From contig JAFFJZ010000001.1 in NCBI GenBank assembly GCA_018340375.1, positions 11,674,001-11,738,000 on the forward strand: a DNA stretch of 64,000 nt, read 5' to 3'. The position numbers and the translations under genes are program-made. The notes beneath the pieces were generated by a model. That model did no database searches. It was not told the origin of the DNA and worked only from the letters and a program-made list of their open reading frames with translations. Below are positions 1-12,700 of this stretch, in pieces. The stretch's first letter is position 1; each line of letters starts with the position of its first letter. This stretch comes from Gonatopus flavifemur (lineage: Eukaryota; Arthropoda; Insecta; Hymenoptera; Dryinidae).

Positions 1-630
1 AATTGTTTTAATTCTTGATACTTGCGATTCGGATAATTCAATTAAATACTGGCAGAGAATATTTGATAACAAATTGTAACCGGAAATAAAGAACAGTCAG
101 AACACTTCAGACCCAGATGACAGATCTATCAGATTTTTACCACAAATTCCTGTAACAAAAATCGGTTAATCACGCAGAACTTTTCTAACAAGCAGTTCAA
201 GCAGGGTATTTCGTGAACGGGATATTCATCGAATGGAGTGTCTGAAAAACATTTCCTACACCTAAATGTGATATTTTTCAAACTTCTCTTACCATAAATT
301 TACATTCAGGTAGGAACTTAGGGAATAATGATGAAATATTTCCAAAATTTTCAACTTTAAAAACCTTAAGACTCATTTTGAGTTTTTTTTTAAACTTTGT
401 TGCTGTATTGGAAAGCATGTGAAGGCAAAATAATATTTTCACACATTTATAGAATGTACTTAAAGTTTCACTAGAATAAAATAAATTCCTAGAAGAATAT
501 TGGTTTAGTCGCTTCAGAATAGTAGTATAATCTAATTTTCCTAGTTTCTGATATTCACTTCATGAATCAAGTTTTTATTTTCCTAACATATTCATATGAA
601 CATAATAGTATGTCAATCTTGTGATTTTAG
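1..630. other. Intron of MADD (partial)
   Basis: AT-rich sequence with no coding similarity that I recognise. It ends in a splice acceptor (gtgattttag, ending at 630) directly before the first MADD exon in the window, so it is read as an intron whose upstream exon lies outside the window. Confidence 0.7.
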
Positions 631-775
631 TTCCCACGCCAGAACAAGCCGCGCACAGGTAGCGTTTGGTCTAGTAAATCTTCTCTGAGCACCGGTTTCA
701 GATATCATGGGGGAAGTTTAATACCCACGACCACGTCACCCAGTCCAGACGCTGCGAGAACGTATCTTTTCGAAG
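631..775 (+). CDS. MADD: MADD exon (first in window)
   Basis: Acceptor ...ttttag ends at 630 and donor gtctgt begins at 776. It reads a Ser/Thr-rich linker followed by [12 protein letters not shown], the lead-in to the conserved C-terminal block of MADD. It ends in phase 1 and joins in frame to 842. The linker part is poorly conserved, so the 5' boundary rests on the splice site. Confidence 0.85.
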
Positions 776-3700
776 GTCTGTTTCGCTGAGCCTTTTTTTC
801 CAATAGTTAGAAAATTGAATTCCTAAATTTTCGTATTCCAGGTCTCTTGGGAAAAGAAAGATCTTCCCTTTGGGATCAAATGCAATTTTGGGAAGATGCA
901 TTTTTGGATGCGGTCTCGCAAGAACGTGACATGATAGGCATGGATCAAGGTCCAGGAGAAATGATGGAAAGGTGAGATTTCACGATATATGAAAATGATG
1001 ATTACCAAGATGATTGAGAATAATGTTTTTTCAACAGGTATAAAAGTTTGAGCGAAAGTGAGAGGCGACGATTGGAGCACGACGAAGACAGACTTCTTTG
1101 TACTTTACTTCACAATCTCACCGCAATTCTAGTGATGCTGAATGTTGAAAAGAACGAAGTCAAACAAAAAGTACGGAGATTATTAGGGAAAAGTCACATC
1201 GGATTGATTTACAGCCAAGAACTCAATCAACTTCTCGATCAAATTAATAATCTTGTGAGTTTCAATTGATCAGCTGGCTATACAGCTCATCCCAGGTTAT
1301 GAAATTCCATGCTAATTGTTCGTATTTGATATTTCAGCACGGTAACGATATAGATCTGAAACCTCTAACATCTCGTCAAATGCACCGACAATCTTTCACT
1401 GTACATGCTGGAGTTGATGCCGATGGGGACTTACGATTCCTCGAAGTTCGTCACGATGGTCTCGTCTTACGTTCCGTCAATGGAGTCATCGTTGAACGTT
1501 GGTGGTACGAACGTTTGGTCAACATGACTTACAGTCCGAAGAATAAAGTTTTGTGTCTCTGGAGACGAAACGGTGGTCAAACACAATTACATAAATATTA
1601 TACTAAGAAGGTAATTTGTCTTTTTCAATGTTCTTGAATAATTCTTACAATCTCCCTGGTAGAAATACTCTAGGTATTGATGACCCATGTGGAAATAGCC
1701 AGAGTTGACAAATCACGCGGTACTGGCAAAGTTGTGTTTGCCAGACTTTGATAGAAACAACTCTGTCCATTCAGAATCATTACCAGTTTTCCAACTGGCA
1801 CCAAATGTTCGCCGGATTTCAGACGGTGCTGCCTTACGTGGTCAGACGGTCTTGACTCAGTATCGAATTAATACTGTTCGGAGAATACCCAACCCGTACA
1901 CAAACGAATCAGAGTTGGTGGGATGGTGAAATGCCAAAAAAAGACGATACGACATCAATATCGATGCAACGTTGTTCTAATACGGAATAGATAGTGGATA
2001 GGGATTCCACTGATCTTTCCAATGACACGGTTACTTTTATGAGACGATACTGCGCCAATATTGAGCCAGAGTTAGTATTAGCATTCAATATGTTCGATAG
2101 ATGACAATGTGCCAGTATTGATAGGACACTGGCTGACTATGGAATCGGTAGTCAACTGACGTTAGAATCACGATCTTGGCAATTCAGCTGTTGTAGTGAG
2201 CCGAAGTCTTGCCAGCATTAGGCCAGAGTTAGTATGATCATTCAATATGTTTGAAAGATAGCAATGTGCCAGTATTGATAAGAATCTGACTGATTACGAC
2301 ATTGGTAGTCGACTGATGTTACACGAAAAAAAATACTCCGGTTAATATATGGACAGCAAGAATTACTGCTATTTTAACTGGAATTCTAGTTAAATGAATC
2401 AAGTCTCCGGCAAATTTAACAAGGGCTCCGGTAAATTTAACAAGAATTCCAGTAAAAGTCACAGATATTCCTTGCTGTCCATATAGTAACCGGAATTCTG
2501 GTAAAATTAACAGTTCATTTTTTCCGTGTAGAATCACGATCTTAGCAATTCGGAGAAATGTCCACCCCCTGTATTTTCGATATAATTCTTATTGGTGCAT
2601 TCACGTAACCAAATCTGAATGTATGAATTCACGAATTTAAGTTTTACTGAAAATACAGGGGGCGGACATTTCTTCGTCGCCTCTCCGTTGCCTCAACGGA
2701 AACTCTCCCTTATTTCCACGGCTCCCATTTCTTCACCAATTCTCCACCGAAGTCTTAGGTGGAGGATCGGTGGTTGTGCTGCACGGGGTACCAATAAGAA
2801 ATTCATTTCATAGGATGTGGGTGGATCTCCAGTAGGGGAGAGAGGGGCTGATTGTGACACGAGGTAGGTCTATAACAGGGTCTATAACTTCTATATCTTT
2901 CAATGGCTGATGTTGCGACTCTTCAGAATACTCCGCCAACTATCACTGAAAAGTATTCAAAGGAAGACATAGAAATATTGGACCCTGTCACAACTTACCC
3001 GTGTTACAACAACACCCCTACATCGAATTTTCTTCCCACCGAATATTGCTCATTGTACCGAAAATTCATATTCTAAACGCTAATAAACCGGAAGTTCGTT
3101 ATGACAAAAGCAATCAGATCCCTCGTTCTTGTAAAATCCATAAAAAAATTGCATTTTGCGTCCAACCAAATACATTTGGCTCAATAATCCTTCGGTCTAT
3201 CAACGTTCGGAACATCAATTCTTGGTACAATGAGTATTCGGTGGAAAGAGAATTCCGTGTATTGAGGATCCACCTAACATGTGCCGCAAGAATAATTTTA
3301 TATTTTCACAGAGGATAGTTTGAACAATGAAAATATACCCACCCCACCCAGAGAAATAGAACTTCATATATTTCTGTTCTGAACAAAATTATTTCTATTT
3401 CATTTTGCTCCCTCATTAAAGGGAAGCTTTCTAATCATATCTGCAGACCTTTTTTCAATCAATTCTCATTGGATTTCTGATTTTTCCATCAGGAAAAGAT
3501 AAAAGAATCGATTCTGGAACAATTTTTGAAAATCGATTTTTTTTCAAAAAATCGATTCGATTCGTTTATTGATTATTTTCAAAAGTCCCATCACTATTTG
3601 CCAATACTGGCAATCCAACTAGCCCTATAATGATTGCTCTAGATTTGCGAGTACTGGCACCTTCGGCAACAGTAGAGAGCCAGTAGCGGCCCGTGTTTCC

Positions 3701-6700
3701 ATTTCCACATGGGTAACCAACCGACTGAATATTTGCGGGGTATTCACAAGCTTTTAATTTTCTCAGTAGCACAGTTTTGAAGAATCTGTGAATGCCTGGA
3801 GTACTTCTACTAGGGTTTTAGGTAGAAAGAGAACCAAACAAACACAACGTTTGAAACTTGTCGAAAAATGTTGTTACATAAAACGACGGCGAGTCTTTTA
3901 GATCTCTTTAGTTGGTCGGAAAGAGTATAATTAACGAACATTATAACTACCGAGGTGTTGATAGCTCGTCGCAGAGATATTCATCAATTGAATCATTTTC
4001 CAGTGTAAAGATTTATACTACTGTATAAAAGATGCCATGGAAAAAGCTGCAGCGCGTGGCCGCGGCGGTAACATTGGTGTCGAACTCGGTGGTGAATTTC
4101 CTGTACAAGACATGCGAACTGGAGAAGGAGGAATCCTTCAGGTTTGCATGGAAGGTGTCGGCCTTCTCTTCGCAAATAGCAAGGTAGGAAAATTCGCATC
4201 TGCATAAGCTATTTCTCCATTTCTATGTATAATATTCGTACATTTTACGCCGCAAGATGAATTTGACCAATCAAAGCGTCATTGATTCAGGTACAATTGA
4301 CGATCACATACACGCATTGTGTATACATTTATAAAACCGAAATATATACATATCATTCGATCATACAAAAATTCTCAATCAAAAGATCGTAAGAGGGGTG
4401 AAAATGAAAAGGAACTCTAAGGAAGGGTTTTTCCCTTCCTTTTTATGCACTGGAAATTCATCTTGGACGGATATGTCAACAATATGTCTTCTTTTCTTTA
4501 TTTATCTTTCTCTCTTTCCACGCTAATCGAACGTTTATATTATTCGTGTAATGTCGAAACGCATATTCCACGAGATACGTCTCAATAAATATCTTTTTCA
4601 TTGGTAGCTAGTTGATTTTTCCAGTAATATTTTTGAAATATGGATATACGTACATATCCACGTGCGATGAAGTTTTCTTTTCGTTTGGCAATGCTCTGGT
4701 TTTCATTAATATATCATATATATATACATATATATGCATAATAATGTAATTATTTCAGAGATTAGACACGAACTATTGTATAGATATATTGTATACATTT
4801 ATATAAACGTTACATCACAGATTGAGGAACTTATCAATGATTTCAAGAGACTGTTCACGTCGGTTCTAAATATATATGTCATAGCATTTATTTTTTTATT
4901 TTTGTTCAACCCTTTTTTTCGAGTCACAAGTGAATCGCTGAGTACTATGAAAATAGTACGTTCATTATACTTGATAATCATCGAATCAAAATTCATCATC
5001 ATTTTCAACACTCATTCCGAACACTCTTATCTCCGTTGCAATGAACAGATCTCTGTATGAACCGAAGTGAACAGATTGTACACCCAAGAGCACATATGTT
5101 GCTCTCCATTCACTATACTTACAATCTTTATCGTTCATACATTCTTTCGATTATTGAATATTATTCTCTCTGTGTTTTCATTTTTTTCAAATTTATTTCT
5201 CTTCGTTATTGCATTGATGCAAGGACCACTCAATATTATCTCCCATCGCTAGCCACCACGATCTGCTTAATTTGTATATGTACGTATTTTATCAGTCTTA
5301 TGTATGGGTCTGTGAATAACGATGTATTTTGATTGATGAAAGACAGCGTCGTTGTTACAATTTTTTGTGATCTGCTGCCATCTGAATTGAATTTCTTGAT
5401 GATGTATCAAATGCATTTGTATCCAAATCAATTTTGAAAAACAAGTTGATTGGACGGGAACAGTTTTCGCGATAAATTCGTACATCTCAGTTATTCAGTT
5501 ATTCTCAGGAAGATAATATTTGTCCAGTTCGCGGAGTTTGAAATTTTGTTTTGATTAATGGCTAATGAAATTTGCACAGATTTATAGATCAATTTTCTCC
5601 ATCGGAATTGTGAAAATGGGTTTATTTTCGACATTATGTTTCCAACAAACACAGTTATAGGTGTTTTGGGGGGTTTTTAATGGACCCTGTCGAATGTTTA
5701 AGCAAAATGGCATATAATCCAGAACAGTGGTCCCAGATTTGTAACCGCAACGTCTACTCACAGACACCACGGTTACAGGGTAATGTCTACTCTTCAGATC
5801 TGTGACCGCTGATCAGAAATGCGTACTCAATGACTTCTACGTGATAATATTTTGATAATTACTTGAGCTCCTCCTTCAGAGTATTGGATAAACCGATGGT
5901 GAATTAACATTCTATGCCATCCAGTAGTGCGATGAATAATATTTAAAATATTCGAATACTCCGACACCTTCTATAAATAAAATTTTGAAAAGATTCATGA
6001 AAAATATCGGGGGGGGGGGTGAGGGCAGGAACCATGTCGTTCCCACCCTTGAAACCGTCGAAAGCTGCGTTAAAAAGGTACATCAAATGTCAATGTGAGT
6101 GAATATATCTGAAAGATTGATATATGAAACTTCCATGTATGAATTCGCAATGAATGATATTCGACCACGAGATAACGTGGATAAAGCATTGCTAAATGTT
6201 TTTCTTCAAAACTCATGTGTCTAAATTCCCAATATATACACTGAGAAAACAGATATCCTGAAAATTACCATAATTTATGGATTTTCAGCGCTGGTCTGAC
6301 CCGACTCGGAATATTTACTTGCACGAATATCTAAAAGTACCATAATTTCTTGGACTTTTCAGAATAAGTATGGTACCTTCCTTATAAAAGTCCCAGATAT
6401 TATGGTACTTTTAGAGGTTTGTTCAGGTAAATATTGAGACTCGGGTCAGACCAGCGCTAAAAATCCATAAATTATGGTACTTTTTAAGATACCTTTTTCT
6501 CCATGTATCAGAAAATGATCAAAACATGAACATTCTGTGTACATGTATTCGTTCAGGTGGAAAAATTGAGAAGTTAAATATAATTCTATTGAATTCAACA
6601 TACGTTATAAATAATTTATGTATAATTCTATGTGAATTATATATAATTTCGAAAATTTTTCTATTTGGGTACATGGACATATAATGTTTCGTGAATGTTA

Positions 6701-9700
6701 TAAAAATATCACAAATGGGTTTTGTAATGAATTCTTCATACTCAACTTCGCTAACATATTCGTTCTAAAAGATGGTGGTTCAAACCACGGTGGAATCAAT
6801 GTTTTAAACTCCCTGATAACACACGAAGGAAGCTCTGAAGGAGTTCAATGTTTGGGCCATTGACGAGTTCTTTGAAAATGCTGAAAGTATTGTTGTAGTA
6901 CTCTCAAAGAACTCGTTAATTTCTCAAACATTGAAGTCCTTCATAACTCTTTATTGAATCATTAGTTCGACAAGAGTTCTTGAAGAATTCTATTCTTGTT
7001 TTTGAAAAAGAATTCTTCATGTATCATCTGAGCTGCGTTGTTCTCAACAATTTGTCTTTCTTGTTCAAGGTGTGACCATTTGACTATGTCAACCAATTTT
7101 GTTTCTCCCGTTGATCTTGAAATGTTGCGTCAGACATTTTTCAGAAGTCTTTTCAGAATCTTTTCTGCACAAAGGTTGTCTGAGTATTTGCATATTTCAA
7201 TTAATTCATCCATATTTCCTAGGCCTACGATTTTCAAATTAGATAGACCCTGACGAACATTCAAAATTCTTCTGAAAATCGGTTGAATAAATGGAAATAT
7301 CAACTTGATTGTTATCATTTGATATCGTTGGGGGCGATGTTTACCGGAAGGTTATATCTCTTTGTTTAATGGATAATTTTTCCAGTCGTATGAGCAACGT
7401 TTCGTTAGAATATATCACAGATTGTGCATCAGTACGTGTTTTGAGGTACTTATATACATTATTTCATAAAACATTCTAAAAATTAGAAGAAATCGAATTA
7501 TAGCCCCAAAAAACATCTTATTTTTTTATCACACTCACATTTACGGAATGATTCTGCCACGAAAAATCAATCTCCAATAAAAATCTAATGAAAATCAATA
7601 AGAATATAATAATTCTTTTACAAATGAGAATCAATTCTATCGACATTGCTTATTTCTAGCCATTCCTTTAAAAATCAAAATTCTGGTACACGTAGTTCCA
7701 TTCACGAAGAAGCAATCACTGTTCGAATCTTTTTGATTGTTGGTTTTCTGATGATGCGTTTGGAAGTTGCTACACTCACCGCAATAAGAAAAAAAACGTA
7801 TTGACAGAAGATTATCTAAATTTGAGTGAAACGGGAACATAGTAGCGTTTCGGCGAAATTTAAAAGCCGGTTACTCGACTGTTGATGGGAATTCATCAGG
7901 ATTCTTTTTTAATATATTCAACTTGAATAATAAACCCAACAAATATTCAAGGTCTTGAAGACATCTACAAGATATCTTCAGTAAGACATCTTTTAGATAC
8001 ATCGAAAAAATGTCTTTTAGATATCTAAATGACATCACGAAAGAGATATCTTCAAGAAATGTCAAGAACATGTCTTTGAGGTATTCTGAAAGATATCTCT
8101 TAGATGTCGAATTAGCATAGTCTAAAAGACATCTTGAAGGAGTTTCTGAATATCTGTTACACATTTTAAAAATTGTCTGAGTAAGATGGGCACAAGTCAC
8201 GCCATATTCCTTTTTTATAACTCATGAGTGATTCTTTCGTACTGTCTAGAATGCCTTCATGATTTAAAAAATACATCTCAAAGATATCTGACGTATCTTG
8301 AAAGAATCTAAAAAATATCTTGAGGCATGTGAAAGATATGTTTTCCATATGTCTGAAACATATCTTAAAACAATCGAAAACATATCTTGGAACTATATAA
8401 AATATGTCTCCTACACGTAGAAAACAGATGTGTTGAAGAGCCCCATCATTTATTGAGGATCAGCGCCAGTCTGTGACAGATAGAGTTTTGACTTGAATTT
8501 ACTTTTAAAAACTCCCATAATTAGATGTATTTCTACAAGAATTTATGGTACTTTTGGAGCTATATTAAAGTAAATAATTCCATTCATCACAGACTGGCGC
8601 TGATCCTCAATAAATTATGGCACTTTTGAAAATACATTTTTCTGCGCGCATATATCTAAAACACATCTTGGTCAGCGTGTCTAAAAAGTATCTTGTGCAT
8701 GGCATTTTTGAGATATCTGAAACTTGTTGAAATTGGTTGCATGAGACATCTTTTAGATTTCGAAAAGATATTTTCACGAAAGTCTTCCAAGACATCCCCC
8801 ATGATTTTACGAAATCTTTGAGATACTAAGAGATATCTTTTTGTTTGTTGGGAAAACATTCGAATAAATTTTTCACTGTAGTGGATTAAAACGAAGTTAA
8901 TCAGATTTTTGAGTTCGCTGAAACGCCCCTATGTGGTTGTTTTGCTGAACTTGGGTAATATTTCTTCAGTGTACAGTCAAAAAATTTGTGTTAGAAACGG
9001 TCCATTCAGAATTTGTGTTGAAAATTAAGACAAAAATAGGACAAATTTTCAACTCGAATTTAACTCTTGTGTTCCCACGTAACCAAAAACGCTTTTTGAA
9101 TGCATTATACCAAATCATTTGAAATATATTTTCAATGCATTCATTTAATGTATTCAAATACATTTTAAATGTACGTAATGTATTTCAAATGCATTTGTCA
9201 AAATGCATTTAAAATTTTTTTAATAAGATCGTCAAATAGGACTATTATGGGACGCTTAAAATGCATAGTGAATACACCTATAAATGCATTCCAAAACTAT
9301 TAATTATAACATTGGATTCATATACCTTATGGATTGAAAATTGACTTTAGATGCATGGGAAATACTCTTTTGAAGCTTAAAACTGGTTCTATAAAAGTAT
9401 TAATTTTGCTATTAGATCAACAAAATTTACATTTATCAAAACCACTCGATTTATACTTGGAATGCATTTTTTTTGGGTTTGTAATACCTTGTGAATTGAT
9501 CTAGAAGAGCATTAAGTTTGTTTTTCGAATATTTTTGAGAAAAAGTTTGGAAATTTCACTTGGGATATTTTTCGAACTATGAGAACTGTTGTATCCAATT
9601 TTTTCTTAGAAATTTATAAACAATCTTTTTGATACCTCAAAAATTTTGTCTGTCTACATATGGTTGATGATAGAAAACCGAATGACATTTATTTCACATG

Positions 9701-12700
9701 CTGTAGAACAATCTTTAAAGATAAAGAATGATTTTGATGCCATGAAGTGCAATTTGTATGAAATATTTTTCAAACCATCCAGGATGTATTTTACTTACAA
9801 ATCTTGATTAAAGCCCCATCAAGTGCTTGATTTAAAATTTCTATTTGTTTGAATACATCAATAATATTTTCTCCCCAAATTCATTTGAAGTATTATGATG
9901 ATAATATCAAATTAAAAAAAAACATTCTAAATGTATTTTATTCACATTCTGATAAATACATTTTCACAAAAGTTTTCAAAATATATTTCATAAAGTATTT
10001 CAAAAAAACCTTTTCTCAACAATACTTTTGAAATGCATTTGAAATCTTGTACGAAAAATCCTTTATTCCAAAAACGATTTTAAATTCATCCGATGCATTT
10101 AAAATACATTTTAAAAGTGTTTTTGGTTACGTGGGTTAATTTCCCACATTTTTAATATCAATATTTAACGCAAACTTTGGGTGGGTCGTTTGGGACATGC
10201 ACGTGTGTTGAAAATACAAAATAAATTTCCTCCCTTAACGTATATTGAGACAACAGGTGGTTGGAGCAATAGTTGTAATTCCTTCAATATTCAAGATTTT
10301 CTTATTGAAAATTCGAACAATAGTGATGCCGATTCTGTTTTTTTTTTCAGAAAAAGTATTTAGTTTTTAGAGATTCGGATGAAATATCGATAAAAATTTG
10401 ATATATTCTGTATGAAAAAAAATCGGCATCACTGTCGTACAAGTACCTCAAAATGCGTACCAATCGACGCTTTTCAGTGTATTTCAATAAAACTCTTTGA
10501 CGAAATGGCTAAGCGAAATCATGAAAATCTCTTCCCTACACTGAGAGAAATAGTTATTAATATCAAGAAAATATATTCTTGAATATTTTTAAGAATATAT
10601 ATTCTTGAATGCAGCTCATATGGTGTGGAGCCAAGAGGAATTTTCTTTAATCAAGAAATCTATGCTTGGTTTCAGAAAAATTTTCTTGAATCAAGAGAAA
10701 ATATTTTTGGAGAAATAAATTTCTTGGAACAAGAAAATATATTGTTGATGATAGTAATTATTTCTCTCTGTGTAATTAAAAAAAAACCCCATTAAATCCA
10801 CTCAAATTAAATCCAATGGGAATTGCCAAAACCTTTGTTCCAGTTTCAATAAGATTTGACATTGAAATAACTCATTGAATCTAACACGATCTAATAAGAA
10901 TTTCCCTAATTTTCTTCAACCAGAATACTGTACGAGTTTCAATCAAATTTGGCAGGTTTCAATTTGTTTGTCAGGGAGTCTTTTTAAGGGGGATTATTAT
11001 TCCATTAAATAAGTAGATGGAACTCTTCAATTCTTAAAATTTGTTCATATTTTCACAGTCGTTCTTTTCTCATAAACTTCATCGTGGAATTCTTTAAGAA
11101 TTCTCGCTAAAACAGATCAGAATAAGTTCTTTATCCCTATTTGAAATATTTGACAGAACGCGATGAAAAATTGTTGTTTTCCGCCCAGCACAGGCATGTT
11201 CCAAATAAACTTCCTCTATGTCAGTTCAGAGGGAATTCATAATGAATTCTTACGAATTCCTTTTGAATACCAGAGATTCATGGAAAATTCATTCTGAATT
11301 GTCATAATGGGGGAAATCTCAAGGAATTCTACGATGAAGTCACAAAGAGTTTTTTATGACCACATCAGGACCCGTGTGCTGTGTGGATTGGCTTTAAACG
11401 GTTTCCATCTCGTGAGAATTGGTCGAAAGCTAACCATCTTTCTACTCAGTTCTGTCCGGAATTCCTAAATTGGAAAATCCATTCGAAACCTGCATTGAGA
11501 GGAGAGCAATTTGGAATACATTTTCTAGATAAATATAAACATCACTGAACTTTCAGCAATCTTTTACAAAATTTCAAAAAACATTACTGGAATTTCGCTT
11601 CACATTACTCAGTGTGCTTCAACCTTTATTATATAATACAATATTTACGGCCAAACTCGCTACATGTCACTCAATTCCCAAACTTTCACTTCCATACAGC
11701 ACCACAGTCCCCGAAGAATTCTTGGAGAATTCATAAAGAATGCAATCAATTCGATAAGAATTCTTTGTGAATTCTTCTGGGACTGTGGCGTTGTGTGGGC
11801 TGATTGAGTAACACATACCAGTTGGGCCATAAATATTGTATTATATAATAACGGTTGGAAAATACTGAGTAATGTGAAGCAAAAATTTCAGTAATATTTC
11901 TTGAATTTTCACGAAAGATTGCTGGGAATTCAGTAATGTTTAGATTTATCAATCAAATATATTACTATTTACCGAACCTCCAAATTGCTCTTCTCTCAGT
12001 GTAATAGGAAGATTTTGATCAGTTTTCGCCTGGATATCTTAGTCTGAGAAATGTGAATAAAATCATTTCTAAAAAACGGAATGTCCCAATTCGGAGGTTC
12101 CGGCAAAACCACACTGAGAGAAATTTTTATTATATATATGAATACAAATAGGGATAGCTACCCTCGCAGCACCACAATCACAGAACAATTCTTGAAGAAT
12201 TCACAAAGAACATAATCAGTTCAATAAGAATTCTTTATGATTTCTTCTGGAACTGTGGTGCTGCACGCAGAGAAGTGACTCTTTGGAAAATAGCAGAGTT
12301 CACTATTCAACATAGCAATGAGCTACGTAATTTACTCATTATGTAATGTGAAGTATTACAAAGTCTAATGCCACGTAGTATCTTTGTGAATGACTATGAG
12401 GAGTCCCTGCTTAAAGAATCTCATTGAACCGATTGATTTTCATCGATTCCGATGCAGAAAACCGATTAAAACCCATTAAAAATTGATTCTCAATGGATTT
12501 GAATCGGTTTTCCGCATCGGAATCAATGAAAATCAATCGTTTCAATGAGATTCTTTAAGCAGGGGTTACAATTTCTGTGATTTCCATCAATGAATTTGAA
12601 TTTTATGTGTTTAAAAATCAAAATGCGGGAGATATGATTTACTATTCCACATATCGAGGATGACTGTGCTACGTATACCAGCGAACTTTACTATTTTTTG

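Larger units (their letters stand above)
1684..3713. mobile_element. Decayed fold-back element, CCCRTGTGGAAAT ends
   Basis: The left end CCCATGTGGAAAT at 1684 is matched in inverted orientation by ATTTCCACATGGG ending at 3713, followed by TA. The interior carries many near-copies of words such as GCCAGTATTGATA and TACTGGCA in both orientations. The same end sequence occurs at 57474-58755 and, diverged, at 12726-13650. The arms are short, so the element is old or was built up by later insertions. Confidence 0.55.
1611..4003 (+). other. MADD intron, 2.4 kb, repeat-filled
   Basis: No exon is seen inside. Most of it is a decayed fold-back element (1684-3713) holding a tandem duplication, a younger TA-flanked fold-back (2322-2528) and half of another element (about 2555-2787). 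Positions 2800-3550 hold no recognisable feature except a short ATCGATT-rich hairpin near 3505-3560. Positions 3714-4003 are plain AT-rich intron. Confidence 0.7.
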
